The notes below the pieces were generated by a model that worked only from the letters and a program-made list of their open reading frames with translations, ran no database searches and was not told the origin of the DNA. A DNA stretch of 64,000 bases, from positions 1-64,000 of the forward strand of contig JAENZQ010000007.1 in NCBI GenBank assembly GCA_016841185.1, written 5' to 3'. Shown here one piece after another: positions 26,352 to 35,000 of this stretch. The translations under genes were made by a program, and so were the position numbers. The first letter of the stretch is position 1; each line of letters starts with the position of its first letter. The DNA comes from Anaerovorax odorimutans. Its GTDB lineage: Bacteria > Bacillota > Clostridia > Peptostreptococcales > JAAYPU01.

Positions 26352-26365
26352 GCCTTTAACTCATA

Positions 26366-27739
26366 TTATTCTTTACTTGAAATTAGTTTCTTCCTAAGCA
26401 TTACAAATAAAATAATCAGTATATACACCATTAAAATAATGAGTGTCACCCAATACAATAAGGAGTTATTCCGTACATAGCCGATGACAGGGATGTTTAA
26501 AACCAGCAGAAGCGGAAAAGCCACAAATAAGGCTACTGCTGAGCCCAAAACGAGATTCTCCGCAACTCTGGTATTAAAATAAGGATCTGTTTCTTTCAAT
26601 AACGCAAGGGCCGTAGATACTGTTCCCGTCATCATACCATAAAGAGATATGGTATATTCCAGAGTATACTTTTTGTATACCTTCTTGCAAATAAAAATCG
26701 AATAACCCATTGTCAATATACCTCCAAAAAAACTAAGCAATAAGATAGGTACAAAATACTCTTTAACTGCAAAAAAGGAAATTGCCGAGATAGCTGCTGC
26801 TACAAGAAAATCAAAAGATCCTCCGGATATTCGCTGCAGTAAATAGTCATTGGGAAACAATTCGATCTGTACTTTTCTTTTTTTAAGGAAATCAAACAGA
26901 TATCTGAAAAAAATGGCGTAAATGATCCCAAAGAGAAAATTAAATCCCCATAAAATCTGAGCAATAGTCGCACCAAAAGAGCCCAATGGCAATAATAAGG
27001 TGTTTAGGCCGGAAATGGTCATATAGGTTATAAAATAGATTGCACCGATAATGGCTAATTGAATGGTTATCTTATCCATGGATTGGCTAAGAGGAACATC
27101 GCCTGCTTCGGATAATTCTGTGATATGATTAATCTTTCTTTTTTTCAGGTCATTCTTAATAGTAAAATGTCTTTTTCTGATCAAATAGTTCAGCATCAAA
27201 ATCCCTCCGATGCTACCCCATATGTATCCCAGTGTGGCAAGAGCAAGGCCTACATTCCCCATATATTCAAACCCCATTTTCTCCCACTGGCTTCCGATAG
27301 AATAGGCGAATCCTGGCCCCTGTCCATAAGCTAAAGGGAGGAGCAGGCCGATGCCGGGAAACAATTCATGGTATAAAAAAAGCATCAGTATTATGGCAAT
27401 AACAAATCCGATAATTGCCTGAAACAAATAAGTTGAAACAATGAACAACCCGGTACTGATGACTTCTTTCGTTTTATTCTTTTGTCTTTCCTTAAGAGCC
27501 ATGGCAATAAACCCTATCGATAACATGTGGTAGACAATTCCCTCTAAATTTTGAGATTGAGTTTTAAAAACGTCTAAAACCTGCGGCCCTGCCAGCAATC
27601 CTATGAAACCGGCAATAATCGATGTAGGAATAATGTATTTATCAAATACTTTTATCTTCGTTTTAAGAATAGATGCCGCAGCAAGGCAAACAGATATATA
27701 CATGAAATCCATTATAAATCCCCATTGTTCGCTCATCAT
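26366..27739 (-). CDS. gltS: Sodium:glutamate symporter (GltS family)
   Basis: Polytopic membrane protein of 457 residues with about eleven to twelve helices. IPTSIIAGFIGLLAG near the N-terminus and PLAYGQGPGFAYSIG in the middle match the conserved Gly-rich/discontinuous-helix motifs of GltS (PF03616). GMMTGTVSTALALLKETDP is the inverted-repeat counterpart. It couples glutamate uptake to sodium, in keeping with the sodium-pumping pyrophosphatase elsewhere in the window. It is longer than E. coli GltS (about 400), mainly through a charged loop near 190-215. AAAGGA precedes the ATG; it is the last gene of a four-gene run. Confidence 0.85.
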   Translation of the reverse strand: MMSEQWGFIMDFMYISVCLAAASILKTKIKVFDKYIIPTSIIAGFIGLLAGPQVLDVFKTQSQNLEGIVYHMLSIGFIAMALKERQKNKTKEVISTGLFIVSTYLFQAIIGFVIAIILMLFLYHELFPGIGLLLPLAYGQGPGFAYSIGSQWEKMGFEYMGNVGLALATLGYIWGSIGGILMLNYLIRKRHFTIKNDLKKRKINHITELSEAGDVPLSQSMDKITIQLAIIGAIYFITYMTISGLNTLLLPLGSFGATIAQILWGFNFLFGIIYAIFFRYLFDFLKKRKVQIELFPNDYLLQRISGGSFDFLVAAAISAISFFAVKEYFVPILLLSFFGGILTMGYSIFICKKVYKKYTLEYTISLYGMMTGTVSTALALLKETDPYFNTRVAENLVLGSAVALFVAFPLLLVLNIPVIGYVRNNSLLYWVTLIILMVYILIILFVMLRKKLISSKE

Positions 27740-27764
27740 TCAGTCCTTTCTCATCATATTCAGA

Positions 27765-28925
27765 TCAACCAAAATTACTTTTAATCATATTAAGAGATAA
27801 TGCCCACTTATAGGCAGAAGAATACCCATCCAGAAATACGGCCCTGTAGAGTTTTTTCCCATTATAGAACTCCAGCATATCATTGGATTGAACATTAATG
27901 CCGTCAATGTCGGAAATATGTATCGTTAAAGGGCTCTGTAAAGAATCAAACAAAAAAACATTTCCCCGGATTTTAATACTGCCTTCTCCTTCTCTGGTAA
28001 AAGGTTTCAATCTGCTGCTTGAAAACACTCTGACACTCTCTGCCTGAATTACAGCGTCTTTTCTGAGATAATCCTTTAAAACCCCGATTTGCCATTGATT
28101 CCACTCCTTTATGTCTGAAAAATACTTAAACCGGGACTGGAGAAATCCGAATTCATCATATTCCCATGTTGCTTCACAGGACATACATTTAAAAATATTT
28201 CCTTTGGAACGCAAAGAATCTATGTCCTTACAAACGGGACAAATAAATAAACCCAATTCAAGTTTTTCTGCCAGGTTTTTCCCTTTATATCGGATCATTT
28301 TATTACTTTGGAATTTATATTCGTCATGCATGATCCCCCGGCTTATAACTTTATAAATATCTTCATAACTCATATTCTGTAAAGAATCTTTTTTTATCAA
28401 TACTCTACTGGATAGAAAGACCTTGCCTTTTCTGGAATTTAAAGCCCATCTGGGTTGAGAAAGATACCCTCCTTTGATGGTTACTCCAATAACATCTATA
28501 TTCAACAATTTAATAAGCTTTGACGTAGAAAAAACCAATTCACCGGTCCTTCCGTCCCAGTTCCTTCTGCCTTCCGGGAAAAGCCCGACAGCCCCTCCAT
28601 CATGAATAATTCTCTGTATATCTTTTATGGCATGATAGTCGTTTCTGAACTTGGTTTTTGGCAAGGCACCATAACGCCTGAGAAAAAAGCCTTTTACAGG
28701 ATGGATAAATTGTCGGTCGGAAGCAACAAAATGAAGTGGGTATTTTGTATAAGCCGCTATAATAAACGGATCATAGTTGGTAATATGATTGGAAATCATA
28801 AGGCAAGGGGGTTCATAATCTTTGCAAAAATGATTTGAATCGTCTATATTAAACCTTGCGCTCAGATACTTTCTTATCAGCAATTTAAGGAGCCTATAAT
28901 CCAAAATTTCTACTTTCTGTTTCAT
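27765..28925 (-). CDS. PlsC-type acyltransferase fused to a zinc ribbon and C-terminal domain
   Basis: Residues about 35-210 are a 1-acylglycerol-3-phosphate acyltransferase domain, with motif I NHITNYD (HxxxxD) and motif III FPEGRRNWDG. At about 235-265 is a four-cysteine zinc-ribbon (CPVCKDIDSL...CMSCEATWEY), followed by about 120 residues with PH/GRAM-like beta character (IKIRGNVFLF...LTIHISDIDGINVQ...LEFYNGKKLYRAVF). The acyltransferase would make phosphatidic acid or remodel lipids at the membrane; the C-terminal part is not usual for PlsC. AAGGAGG lies 6 bases before the ATG. Confidence 0.82.
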   Translation of the reverse strand: MKQKVEILDYRLLKLLIRKYLSARFNIDDSNHFCKDYEPPCLMISNHITNYDPFIIAAYTKYPLHFVASDRQFIHPVKGFFLRRYGALPKTKFRNDYHAIKDIQRIIHDGGAVGLFPEGRRNWDGRTGELVFSTSKLIKLLNIDVIGVTIKGGYLSQPRWALNSRKGKVFLSSRVLIKKDSLQNMSYEDIYKVISRGIMHDEYKFQSNKMIRYKGKNLAEKLELGLFICPVCKDIDSLRSKGNIFKCMSCEATWEYDEFGFLQSRFKYFSDIKEWNQWQIGVLKDYLRKDAVIQAESVRVFSSSRLKPFTREGEGSIKIRGNVFLFDSLQSPLTIHISDIDGINVQSNDMLEFYNGKKLYRAVFLDGYSSAYKWALSLNMIKSNFG

Positions 28926-28947
28926 TGAAAGCCTCCTTATGTCCGCT

Positions 28948-29796
28948 TCAGGACAAAACTTCTCTGAGCATGGCTATTTCATCCCCGTGGCCTTTTGTAT
29001 CAAGAGGAGTTTCAAGTATAAAGGGCAGGTGCTTTAATTGGGGATGAATCACAAATCTTATGATTGCATCCAATCCAATGCTTCCTTTACCAATTTCCGC
29101 ATGTCTGTCCTTTTTACTATTAAAAGGATACTTGCTGTCATTTAGGTGGACTGCCTTGATTCTTGAAATTCCTATAACATTTTCAAAGGCTTCTAAAACG
29201 CACTCCAAATCATTGACAATATCATAACCGGCACTGAAAAGATGACACGTATCCAAGCATACTCCCATTTTTTCAGATAATTCAACTCTGTCTATTATAT
29301 CTCTTAATTCCTCAAAAGTATGTCCTATTTCGCTGCCCTTGCCGGACATTGTTTCAAGTAAAACTATTGTATCCATATCCTCAGTAAGGATATCGTTGAT
29401 GATCCAGGCAATTTGACAGATTCCTTGTTTCCGGTCTTGTCCTGAATGGCTTCCGGGATGAAAATTATATAAATTACAGGGCATTTTTCTCATCCTGTTC
29501 ATATCATCCTTAAAAACCATTTTCGCAAATTCCCTGGATTTGGGGTTTGCCGAAGCCATATTCAATGTATATGGAGAATGTACCAACACATTCCCAAAGT
29601 TATTCTCTTTTAAAAGCACTCCCAACGCATCCAAGTCCGGCTGGTTCAGTGATCTTGCAGCACCGCCTCTGGGATTTCTGGAAAAAAACTGAAAAGTATT
29701 GGCTTTGATAGCTATTGCGGTTTCTCCCATCCTCCTATATCCTTTTGAAGAAGACAAATGACATCCAAGCAGATACTGATATTTTTTTTCAGTCAT
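28948..29796 (-). CDS. nfo: Endonuclease IV (AP endonuclease)
   Basis: TIM-barrel AP endonuclease of about 282 residues that cleaves 5' of abasic sites. Zinc-ligand motifs in order: GCHLSSSKG, VHSPYTLNMAS, NFHPGSH, LLETMSGKG, VCLDTCHLFSAGYD, AVHLNDSK, RHAEIGKGSIG and LETP. The ATG at 29796 overlaps the stop of the preceding nucleoside kinase (ATGACTGA), giving translational coupling; a TTG at 29814 is the in-frame alternative. Confidence 0.94.
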   Translation of the reverse strand: MTEKKYQYLLGCHLSSSKGYRRMGETAIAIKANTFQFFSRNPRGGAARSLNQPDLDALGVLLKENNFGNVLVHSPYTLNMASANPKSREFAKMVFKDDMNRMRKMPCNLYNFHPGSHSGQDRKQGICQIAWIINDILTEDMDTIVLLETMSGKGSEIGHTFEELRDIIDRVELSEKMGVCLDTCHLFSAGYDIVNDLECVLEAFENVIGISRIKAVHLNDSKYPFNSKKDRHAEIGKGSIGLDAIIRFVIHPQLKHLPFILETPLDTKGHGDEIAMLREVLS

Positions 29797-31459
29797 AAAA
29801 ACAACTTCTTCCAATGAATTCTTTTATGATGGAATTATTCAATATGGCGTTTTCATTTTCAATGGACAAAAAATAGCTTAGAAATTTTAACAAGCGTTTT
29901 GCTTCAACATACTCTTCTTCATCTTCTTTGATTTCATTTAATAAGGGTTCTGCATATTTTTTCAAAACCGCCAATTCATAGACCAAAGCAGAGTTAAACA
30001 TAGCATCCGAATGTTCCTGAAATGGGAATATGTTTCTTTCCTCTCCTCTTCTGACAGATGTCCAAAGCTGCAATGTTGTTTTGGCAGAATGTCCTCGGAA
30101 TTGACTGTCACGGACGATTCGCCTTAATAATCTTGTATCAGTAGTGGGAATACGATTATGATTATCAATATTCAACTGGGTCAAAGCACTGACATAGATC
30201 CTGAACTTATCATGATCCGGAATTTTTTCCGTTAATTTATCGTTCAAGCCATGAATACCTTCTATAATAATAGGTTGATTTGACGAAATCTTTAGAATCC
30301 GCTTTCCAAATTCTTTTTTCCCTTCGATAAAATTGAAAACGGGAAGATCAACTTCCTTTCCTGCTATTAAATCTTTCAGATGTTGGTTAAATAAATCTAA
30401 GTCAAGAGCCTTTAAAGATTCATAATCATATTCACCGTTTTCATCTACAGGTGTTTGTTCCCTTTCTACAAAATAGTCATCTGTAGAAAAAGCAATGGGA
30501 TCCAAACCATTAACTTTTAATTGTATAGACAGCCTTTGGGCAAAAGTCGTCTTTCCGGATGAAGACGGTCCGGCAATCAGAATAATTCTTTTCGTATCCT
30601 TATTAATCCGGTCTGCAATTTGGGCGATCTTTTTCTCATGTAATGCTTCAGCTATTCTTATAACTTCCTCATATGTCCCTGTTTCTATCCTTTCATTTAA
30701 ATCGGATACATAAGAAAGCTTCATCAGGTCGCCCCAATCTTCAGCTTCTTTGAATATTCCGGCAAGCTTATTCTGTTCAAAATAATCCGGCAAGCAGCTT
30801 GGATTATCGGTTTGAGGAAATCTGAGTATGACACCCGGTTTGTAGAATTTAAGATCAAATATTTTAACATACCCTGTACTGGGAACCATATAGCCATAAA
30901 AATAATTCTTGAGCCATCCGCAAGTGTATATTTTTATATAATCTTTTTGTCTAAACTTCAGGAGTTTTACTTTGGAATCCATTCCCTGATCTTTAAAAAT
31001 AGTCATTGCCTCGCTGCATTTCATCTCTTCTTTGTCAAAAGGGATATCCTGATCAATGATTTCTTTCATTCGTGCTTTAATATCCTCTACATCTTTTTCA
31101 TTTATTTCCCTTGAATATTTTATTTCGCAATACAGGCCTTTACTTAAAGAATGTTCAATGGTCACAGAACAATTTCCTAAAATCTCTCTGGCAGCTTTAA
31201 TAAAAATAAAACTTAAACTTCTTTGATAAATCCTGTTACCGTCCAAATTGGATAAATCAATGAACTCTATCCGGCAATCTTCTGATAATGTATAAGTCAG
31301 CTCCCGGATGTTGTTGTTCACCTTTGCCGCAACAATAATTGATGCAGATTCAGTATTTACCAACGGTAATAATTCCTTAATATGCACTCCTATCTTGACA
31401 TTCTTTTTCATGCAATGACTCTTCCATTTTATTTCAACTTTGATCATATTATTGTTCAT
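29789..31459 (-). CDS. Nucleoside kinase (uridine kinase-like) with N-terminal TGS/SAD-like region
   Basis: A 556-residue protein. The N-terminal 270 residues resemble the TGS and second-additional domains of threonyl-tRNA synthetase (HSLSKGLYCEI; YKPGVILRFPQ). The C-terminal half is a phosphoribulokinase/uridine-kinase P-loop domain with GPSSSGKTTFAQRLS, FSTDDYFVER and IIIEGIHGLND. Such fusions are widespread in Clostridia and annotated as nucleoside kinases; the N-terminal role is unclear. ATG 31459 follows AGGAGTGATTGGAG. First gene of the run nucleoside kinase - nfo - acyltransferase - gltS. Confidence 0.87.
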   Translation of the reverse strand: MNNNMIKVEIKWKSHCMKKNVKIGVHIKELLPLVNTESASIIVAAKVNNNIRELTYTLSEDCRIEFIDLSNLDGNRIYQRSLSFIFIKAAREILGNCSVTIEHSLSKGLYCEIKYSREINEKDVEDIKARMKEIIDQDIPFDKEEMKCSEAMTIFKDQGMDSKVKLLKFRQKDYIKIYTCGWLKNYFYGYMVPSTGYVKIFDLKFYKPGVILRFPQTDNPSCLPDYFEQNKLAGIFKEAEDWGDLMKLSYVSDLNERIETGTYEEVIRIAEALHEKKIAQIADRINKDTKRIILIAGPSSSGKTTFAQRLSIQLKVNGLDPIAFSTDDYFVEREQTPVDENGEYDYESLKALDLDLFNQHLKDLIAGKEVDLPVFNFIEGKKEFGKRILKISSNQPIIIEGIHGLNDKLTEKIPDHDKFRIYVSALTQLNIDNHNRIPTTDTRLLRRIVRDSQFRGHSAKTTLQLWTSVRRGEERNIFPFQEHSDAMFNSALVYELAVLKKYAEPLLNEIKEDEEEYVEAKRLLKFLSYFLSIENENAILNNSIIKEFIGRSCFYD

Positions 31460-31543
31460 CTCCAATCACTCCTAAATACTCTTCTATAAATTTATTATAA
31501 CAGAATGTCCTTCCCATATATACATAAACTGCCACTTCATAAA

Positions 31544-31582
31544 ATAAAAAGAATGCTTTTCCTTGTTTGAAAAAGCATCTTT
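31544..31582 (-). terminator. Terminator downstream of the CBS gene
   Basis: Minus strand GATGCTTTTTC-AAACAAG-GAAAAGCATTC followed by TTTTT. Confidence 0.75.
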
Positions 31583-31598
31583 ACAGGGTAAAGAAAAC

Positions 31599-32021
31599 CT
31601 AGCTGAAATGACCCGGTTTTGATATAGCACTCAAGGCGTCTCCAGCTTCATCAACATAAATATTTTTTCTCGCGATATCTGCCATGGCAAGCATTCCAAC
31701 AAGTTTATTATTTTCCACCACCGGCAGTCTTCTGATTTGATTTTTTGCCATAAGATTTGCTGCTTCATGGGCATTGGTGTTAGAATCTGCATATACAAGA
31801 TTGCTGCTCATGACATCACGGGCAGTAGCCTTCTGGACTCCTGAAGAAACTGCTCTTAAAACAATATCTCTGTCTGTTACAATTCCAACAGCTTCGCCAT
31901 TATCATTGCATACAGGTATAGAACCTACATCATGTTGTTTCATATATTGTGCGATTTCCTCAAGAGATGTATCCGGTTTTGCATAAAGGACATTACTGGT
32001 CATTAAATCTTTTACTTTCAT
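31599..32021 (-). CDS. Tandem CBS-domain protein
   Basis: A 140-residue stand-alone CBS pair. The first repeat is VKDLMTSNVLYAKPDTSLEEIAQYM...GSIPVCNDNGEAVGIVTDRDIVLR; the second is ARDVMSSNLVYADSNTNAHEAANLM...RRLPVVENNKLVGMLAMADIAR. CBS pairs bind adenine nucleotides (AMP, ATP, SAM or c-di-AMP) and act as energy sensors; the partner is not evident. AGGAGG precedes the ATG. It lies 75 bases after rnr, where smpB is often found. Confidence 0.9.
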   Translation of the reverse strand: MKVKDLMTSNVLYAKPDTSLEEIAQYMKQHDVGSIPVCNDNGEAVGIVTDRDIVLRAVSSGVQKATARDVMSSNLVYADSNTNAHEAANLMAKNQIRRLPVVENNKLVGMLAMADIARKNIYVDEAGDALSAISKPGHFS

Positions 32022-32096
32022 TAGATTTCCTCCTAAAAAATTCTTTCCTCTTTTAGGATGTACATTTTTAGGAAAAATTATTAATCATTATTTTTT

Positions 32097-34226
32097 CTAT
32101 TGCTGAGGATTTTTTAATTCAAAATCAATCTCATGGTTGGGAATGTTCACACCGGTAACCTTTATGGTCACTTGATCTCCCAAAGAAAAAGCCCGCTTTG
32201 TTCTTTCACCGACAAGCTGATACTTTTCTTTATTATATATATAGTAATCATCATCAATACTGCTGATCCTTACCAATCCTTCAATAGTATTTTCAAGCTC
32301 AACAAATACACCAAATGAGGTAACCCCGCTGATAATACCTGTAAATACTTCTCCTATATGCTCCGACATATATTCGGCTTTCTTAAGGTCTTCCACTTCC
32401 CTTTCGATGTTCTCGGAATTCTTTTCCGCTTCCGAGGATTTTCTGGCAGCCTCTTCCACCATATTATCCAGCTGTCTTATTCTTTTTTCAGACAAATGTC
32501 CGTTTTCGATGGTCTCTTTAATAATGCGATGAATCATTAAGTCAGGATATCTTCTTATAGGTGATGTAAAATGACAGTAAAATTCTGCTGCCAGTCCAAA
32601 ATGCCCCAGACACTGAGGAGAGTAAAAAGCTTTTTTCAAAGAGCGCAGCATGACGGTACTAATCACATTTTCTTCCCTTTTTCCTTTTATTTTTTTTGTG
32701 ATTTCCTGAAGCATTTTAGGCCGGATCGTGTCCGGATTCCCTTTTAACGCATAGCCGAAATTATATATAAACTTCTTAAATTCATTGATTTTTTCTATTT
32801 CCGGCTCCTCATGTACCCTATATATAAAAGGCATATCCATCCAGTGAAAATGCTCTGCTATGGTTTCGTTGGCCTTTAACATGAATTCTTCAATAATTCT
32901 ATTGGCAATTCTTCTTTCGGCAGTCTCGACCTTTATAGGAATTCCTTGTTCATTTAAATGAATATAGGCCTCATCAAAATCAAAGTCTATACTGCCTCTC
33001 TCATCCCTGCTTTTATTAAGGATTTCCGCAAGTTCCTTCATGAGTAATAAATCATTATAAATATGCTGATACCTGTTGATCAACTCTTCATCCTCATTTT
33101 CCAGAATATCGGATACTTCTGTATAAATCATTCGCTCTTTTGTATTGATAATACTATTGAATATATTATGGGATAAGACTTTCCCTGAAGCGTCGATTTC
33201 CATTTCTACAGAAAGTGTCAGCCTATCTGCCTTAGGATTAAGACTGCAAACGCCATTGGAAAGATTCTCAGGAAGCATCGGTAATACTTTATTAATCAGA
33301 TAAACACTGCACCCTCTTTTTAATGCTTCCTTGTCCAAATAACCTTTTTCTTTTACATAATAGCTGACATCGGCAATATGTACACCTAAAAGGTAATGCC
33401 CATTGCTCATTTTCTCTACAGAAACAGCATCATCCAAGTCCTTGGCATCTGCCCCGTCTATGGTAATAATACTTTTTTTACGATAATCCTTACGCTTTAT
33501 AATCTCCTCCTGCGGTATCTCTACGGGAATATTGTCCGCCTCTGTACGGACTTTCTGCGGAAAAGTTTCCGAAAGCTTATACTGCCGAATGATAGCAGCA
33601 ATATCTGTACCTGCTTCATCTTCTTTTCCCAGAATCTCAATTATTTTCCCTTCAGGACTTCTCCTTTTCTCAGGCCATACTACTATTTTTGCTACAACCT
33701 TGTCACCTGTTACGGCTCCTTTGATATTTTCCTGCGGGATAAATATATCCGTCCCCAGTTTGGTATCATTAGGAATAACAAATCCAAAACGATTACCTCC
33801 CTCAAAGGTGCCCACTACTTCGTAATTTTCTCTTTTAATGATTTTTATAATTTCTCCTTCTCTGTTCTTTTCGCCCTCTTTATCATACAGCAACCTTACA
33901 GCAACTTTATCTCCGTTCATTGCCCCATTCATTTCACCTGAAGAAATATAAACATCATCTTTATCATCACTTTCCGGCAGTACAAAGCCGAAGCCTTTTC
34001 TGTTCATTCTCAGTACGCCTACCACCAGATTAATCCTGCTTGGCAGCACATATTTATTCTTTTTAGTCTTAAATATAATACCTTCTTGCTCCAATCTGTC
34101 CAATTCTGCAAGAAACTTACCCACTTGAGTTCTTTCTATATCCAGATGACTGATAATAGCTTCGTCTGTCATAGGGCTATAATTCTTATTACTAAGTACT
34201 TCTATAATTTTTTTGTCAATATCCAT
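32097..34226 (-). CDS. rnr: Ribonuclease R
   Basis: Processive 3'-5' exoribonuclease of 709 residues that degrades structured RNA and takes part in tmRNA quality control. Order of domains: N-terminal winged helix (MTDEAIISHLDIERTQVGKFLAEL), two cold-shock domains (about 65-210), the RNB catalytic domain with DGADAKDLDDAVSV aspartates (about 255-580), and a C-terminal S1 domain (GEVFTGIISGVTSFGVFVELENTIEGLV). The usual neighbours smpB and ssrA were not found here. Confidence 0.95.
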   Translation of the reverse strand: MDIDKKIIEVLSNKNYSPMTDEAIISHLDIERTQVGKFLAELDRLEQEGIIFKTKKNKYVLPSRINLVVGVLRMNRKGFGFVLPESDDKDDVYISSGEMNGAMNGDKVAVRLLYDKEGEKNREGEIIKIIKRENYEVVGTFEGGNRFGFVIPNDTKLGTDIFIPQENIKGAVTGDKVVAKIVVWPEKRRSPEGKIIEILGKEDEAGTDIAAIIRQYKLSETFPQKVRTEADNIPVEIPQEEIIKRKDYRKKSIITIDGADAKDLDDAVSVEKMSNGHYLLGVHIADVSYYVKEKGYLDKEALKRGCSVYLINKVLPMLPENLSNGVCSLNPKADRLTLSVEMEIDASGKVLSHNIFNSIINTKERMIYTEVSDILENEDEELINRYQHIYNDLLLMKELAEILNKSRDERGSIDFDFDEAYIHLNEQGIPIKVETAERRIANRIIEEFMLKANETIAEHFHWMDMPFIYRVHEEPEIEKINEFKKFIYNFGYALKGNPDTIRPKMLQEITKKIKGKREENVISTVMLRSLKKAFYSPQCLGHFGLAAEFYCHFTSPIRRYPDLMIHRIIKETIENGHLSEKRIRQLDNMVEEAARKSSEAEKNSENIEREVEDLKKAEYMSEHIGEVFTGIISGVTSFGVFVELENTIEGLVRISSIDDDYYIYNKEKYQLVGERTKRAFSLGDQVTIKVTGVNIPNHEIDFELKNPQQ

Positions 34227-34305
34227 TTTCCCCTCCGTTAAATTTATTGTACAGCATTATTCTTTCCTTTTTTTGTAATTATATCATAAAGAGTTAAAGA
34301 AAAAA

Positions 34306-34344
34306 TAGAAGAAGCACTTCGCAGACAGCGAAGTGCTTTCTCTG
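34306..34344 (-). terminator. Bidirectional terminator downstream of the acidic lipoprotein gene
   Basis: AAGCACTTCGC-AGACA-GCGAAGTGCTT has a perfect 11-bp stem. It is U-rich on the minus-strand side (CTTCTATTTTTTC) and partly so on the plus side. Confidence 0.8.
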
Positions 34345-34351
34345 TTTTTCC

Positions 34352-34726
34352 TTATCCGATTACTTCTATTTCTTTGATAATATTTTGTCCCTGATCATTG
34401 GTCACATAAGTAACACGGACATTTTTACCATCAAGGGTATCGTCCGGCATGGTAACATCCTCGCTAATTCTTATGGCATAGGGCGTATCGTTTACCATAA
34501 CTTCAAAACTATTATTGTCTATCCATCCGGTAAAGGTACCTTCTATTGTCTGCTCCTGGTTTTCGTCTTCTGTTTCGTTACCCTCTTCGATGGCTCCCTC
34601 TCCTTCTTCTTCAATAGGGGTTTGGTCCGGATTATTATTGTCGGCATCATTGTCTGCGCCGGCACACCCTAATGAAATCAATGAGATAATAAGTAAAAGA
34701 ACAAAAAGCATAGATAATCTTTTCAT
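34352..34726 (-). CDS. Acidic lipoprotein, 124 aa
   Basis: Signal sequence with lipobox ISLGC, then a 45-residue linker very rich in Asp, Asn and Glu. A C-terminal beta-rich domain of about 60 residues (EGTFTGWIDNNSFEVMVNDTPYAIRISEDV...GKNVRVTYVTNDQGQNIIKEIEVI) has an OB/SH3-like pattern. Predicted cell-surface protein; function unknown. Confidence 0.78.
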   Translation of the reverse strand: MKRLSMLFVLLLIISLISLGCAGADNDADNNNPDQTPIEEEGEGAIEEGNETEDENQEQTIEGTFTGWIDNNSFEVMVNDTPYAIRISEDVTMPDDTLDGKNVRVTYVTNDQGQNIIKEIEVIG

Positions 34727-34813
34727 AATATACTCTCTCCTTTCATATTTTATTATTTCATATTATTAAATTTTTAAACAAAAATTTAAGAAATAATTTC
34801 CATAAACAGAGGG

Positions 34814-34886
34814 CGAAACGGAAGGGACGGTTCTTTTTGTTTCACTTTTGTTGAGGTAAGCAAAAAGAACCGTCCCTTCCGTTTCG
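34814..34886. repeat. Dispersed palindromic repeat, copy 2
   Basis: Perfect 26-bp arms (34814-34839 and 34861-34886), core GGGACGGTTCTTTTTG, with a 21-base loop. The core is identical to copy 1 at 7879-7935, while the flanks and loop differ. Located between the acidic lipoprotein gene and hppA. Confidence 0.87.
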
Positions 34887-35000
34887 GTTCCTTTTGTTTC
34901 ATTGAATTATTTTGCACCTTAAACCTTGAATTTCTCCCCCATTTTTATCTTCCAAGATAAGTACAAAATAACTCCTCAAATACTAAAACTTGAATAAATC

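Noticed and set aside
26221-26352. T-box leader suggested by AGGGTGGTTCC near a terminator
   Set aside because: The match to the T-box AGGGTGGTACCGCG is partial, the unit occurs twice, and no plus-strand gene follows the terminator. A stand-alone small RNA fits better.
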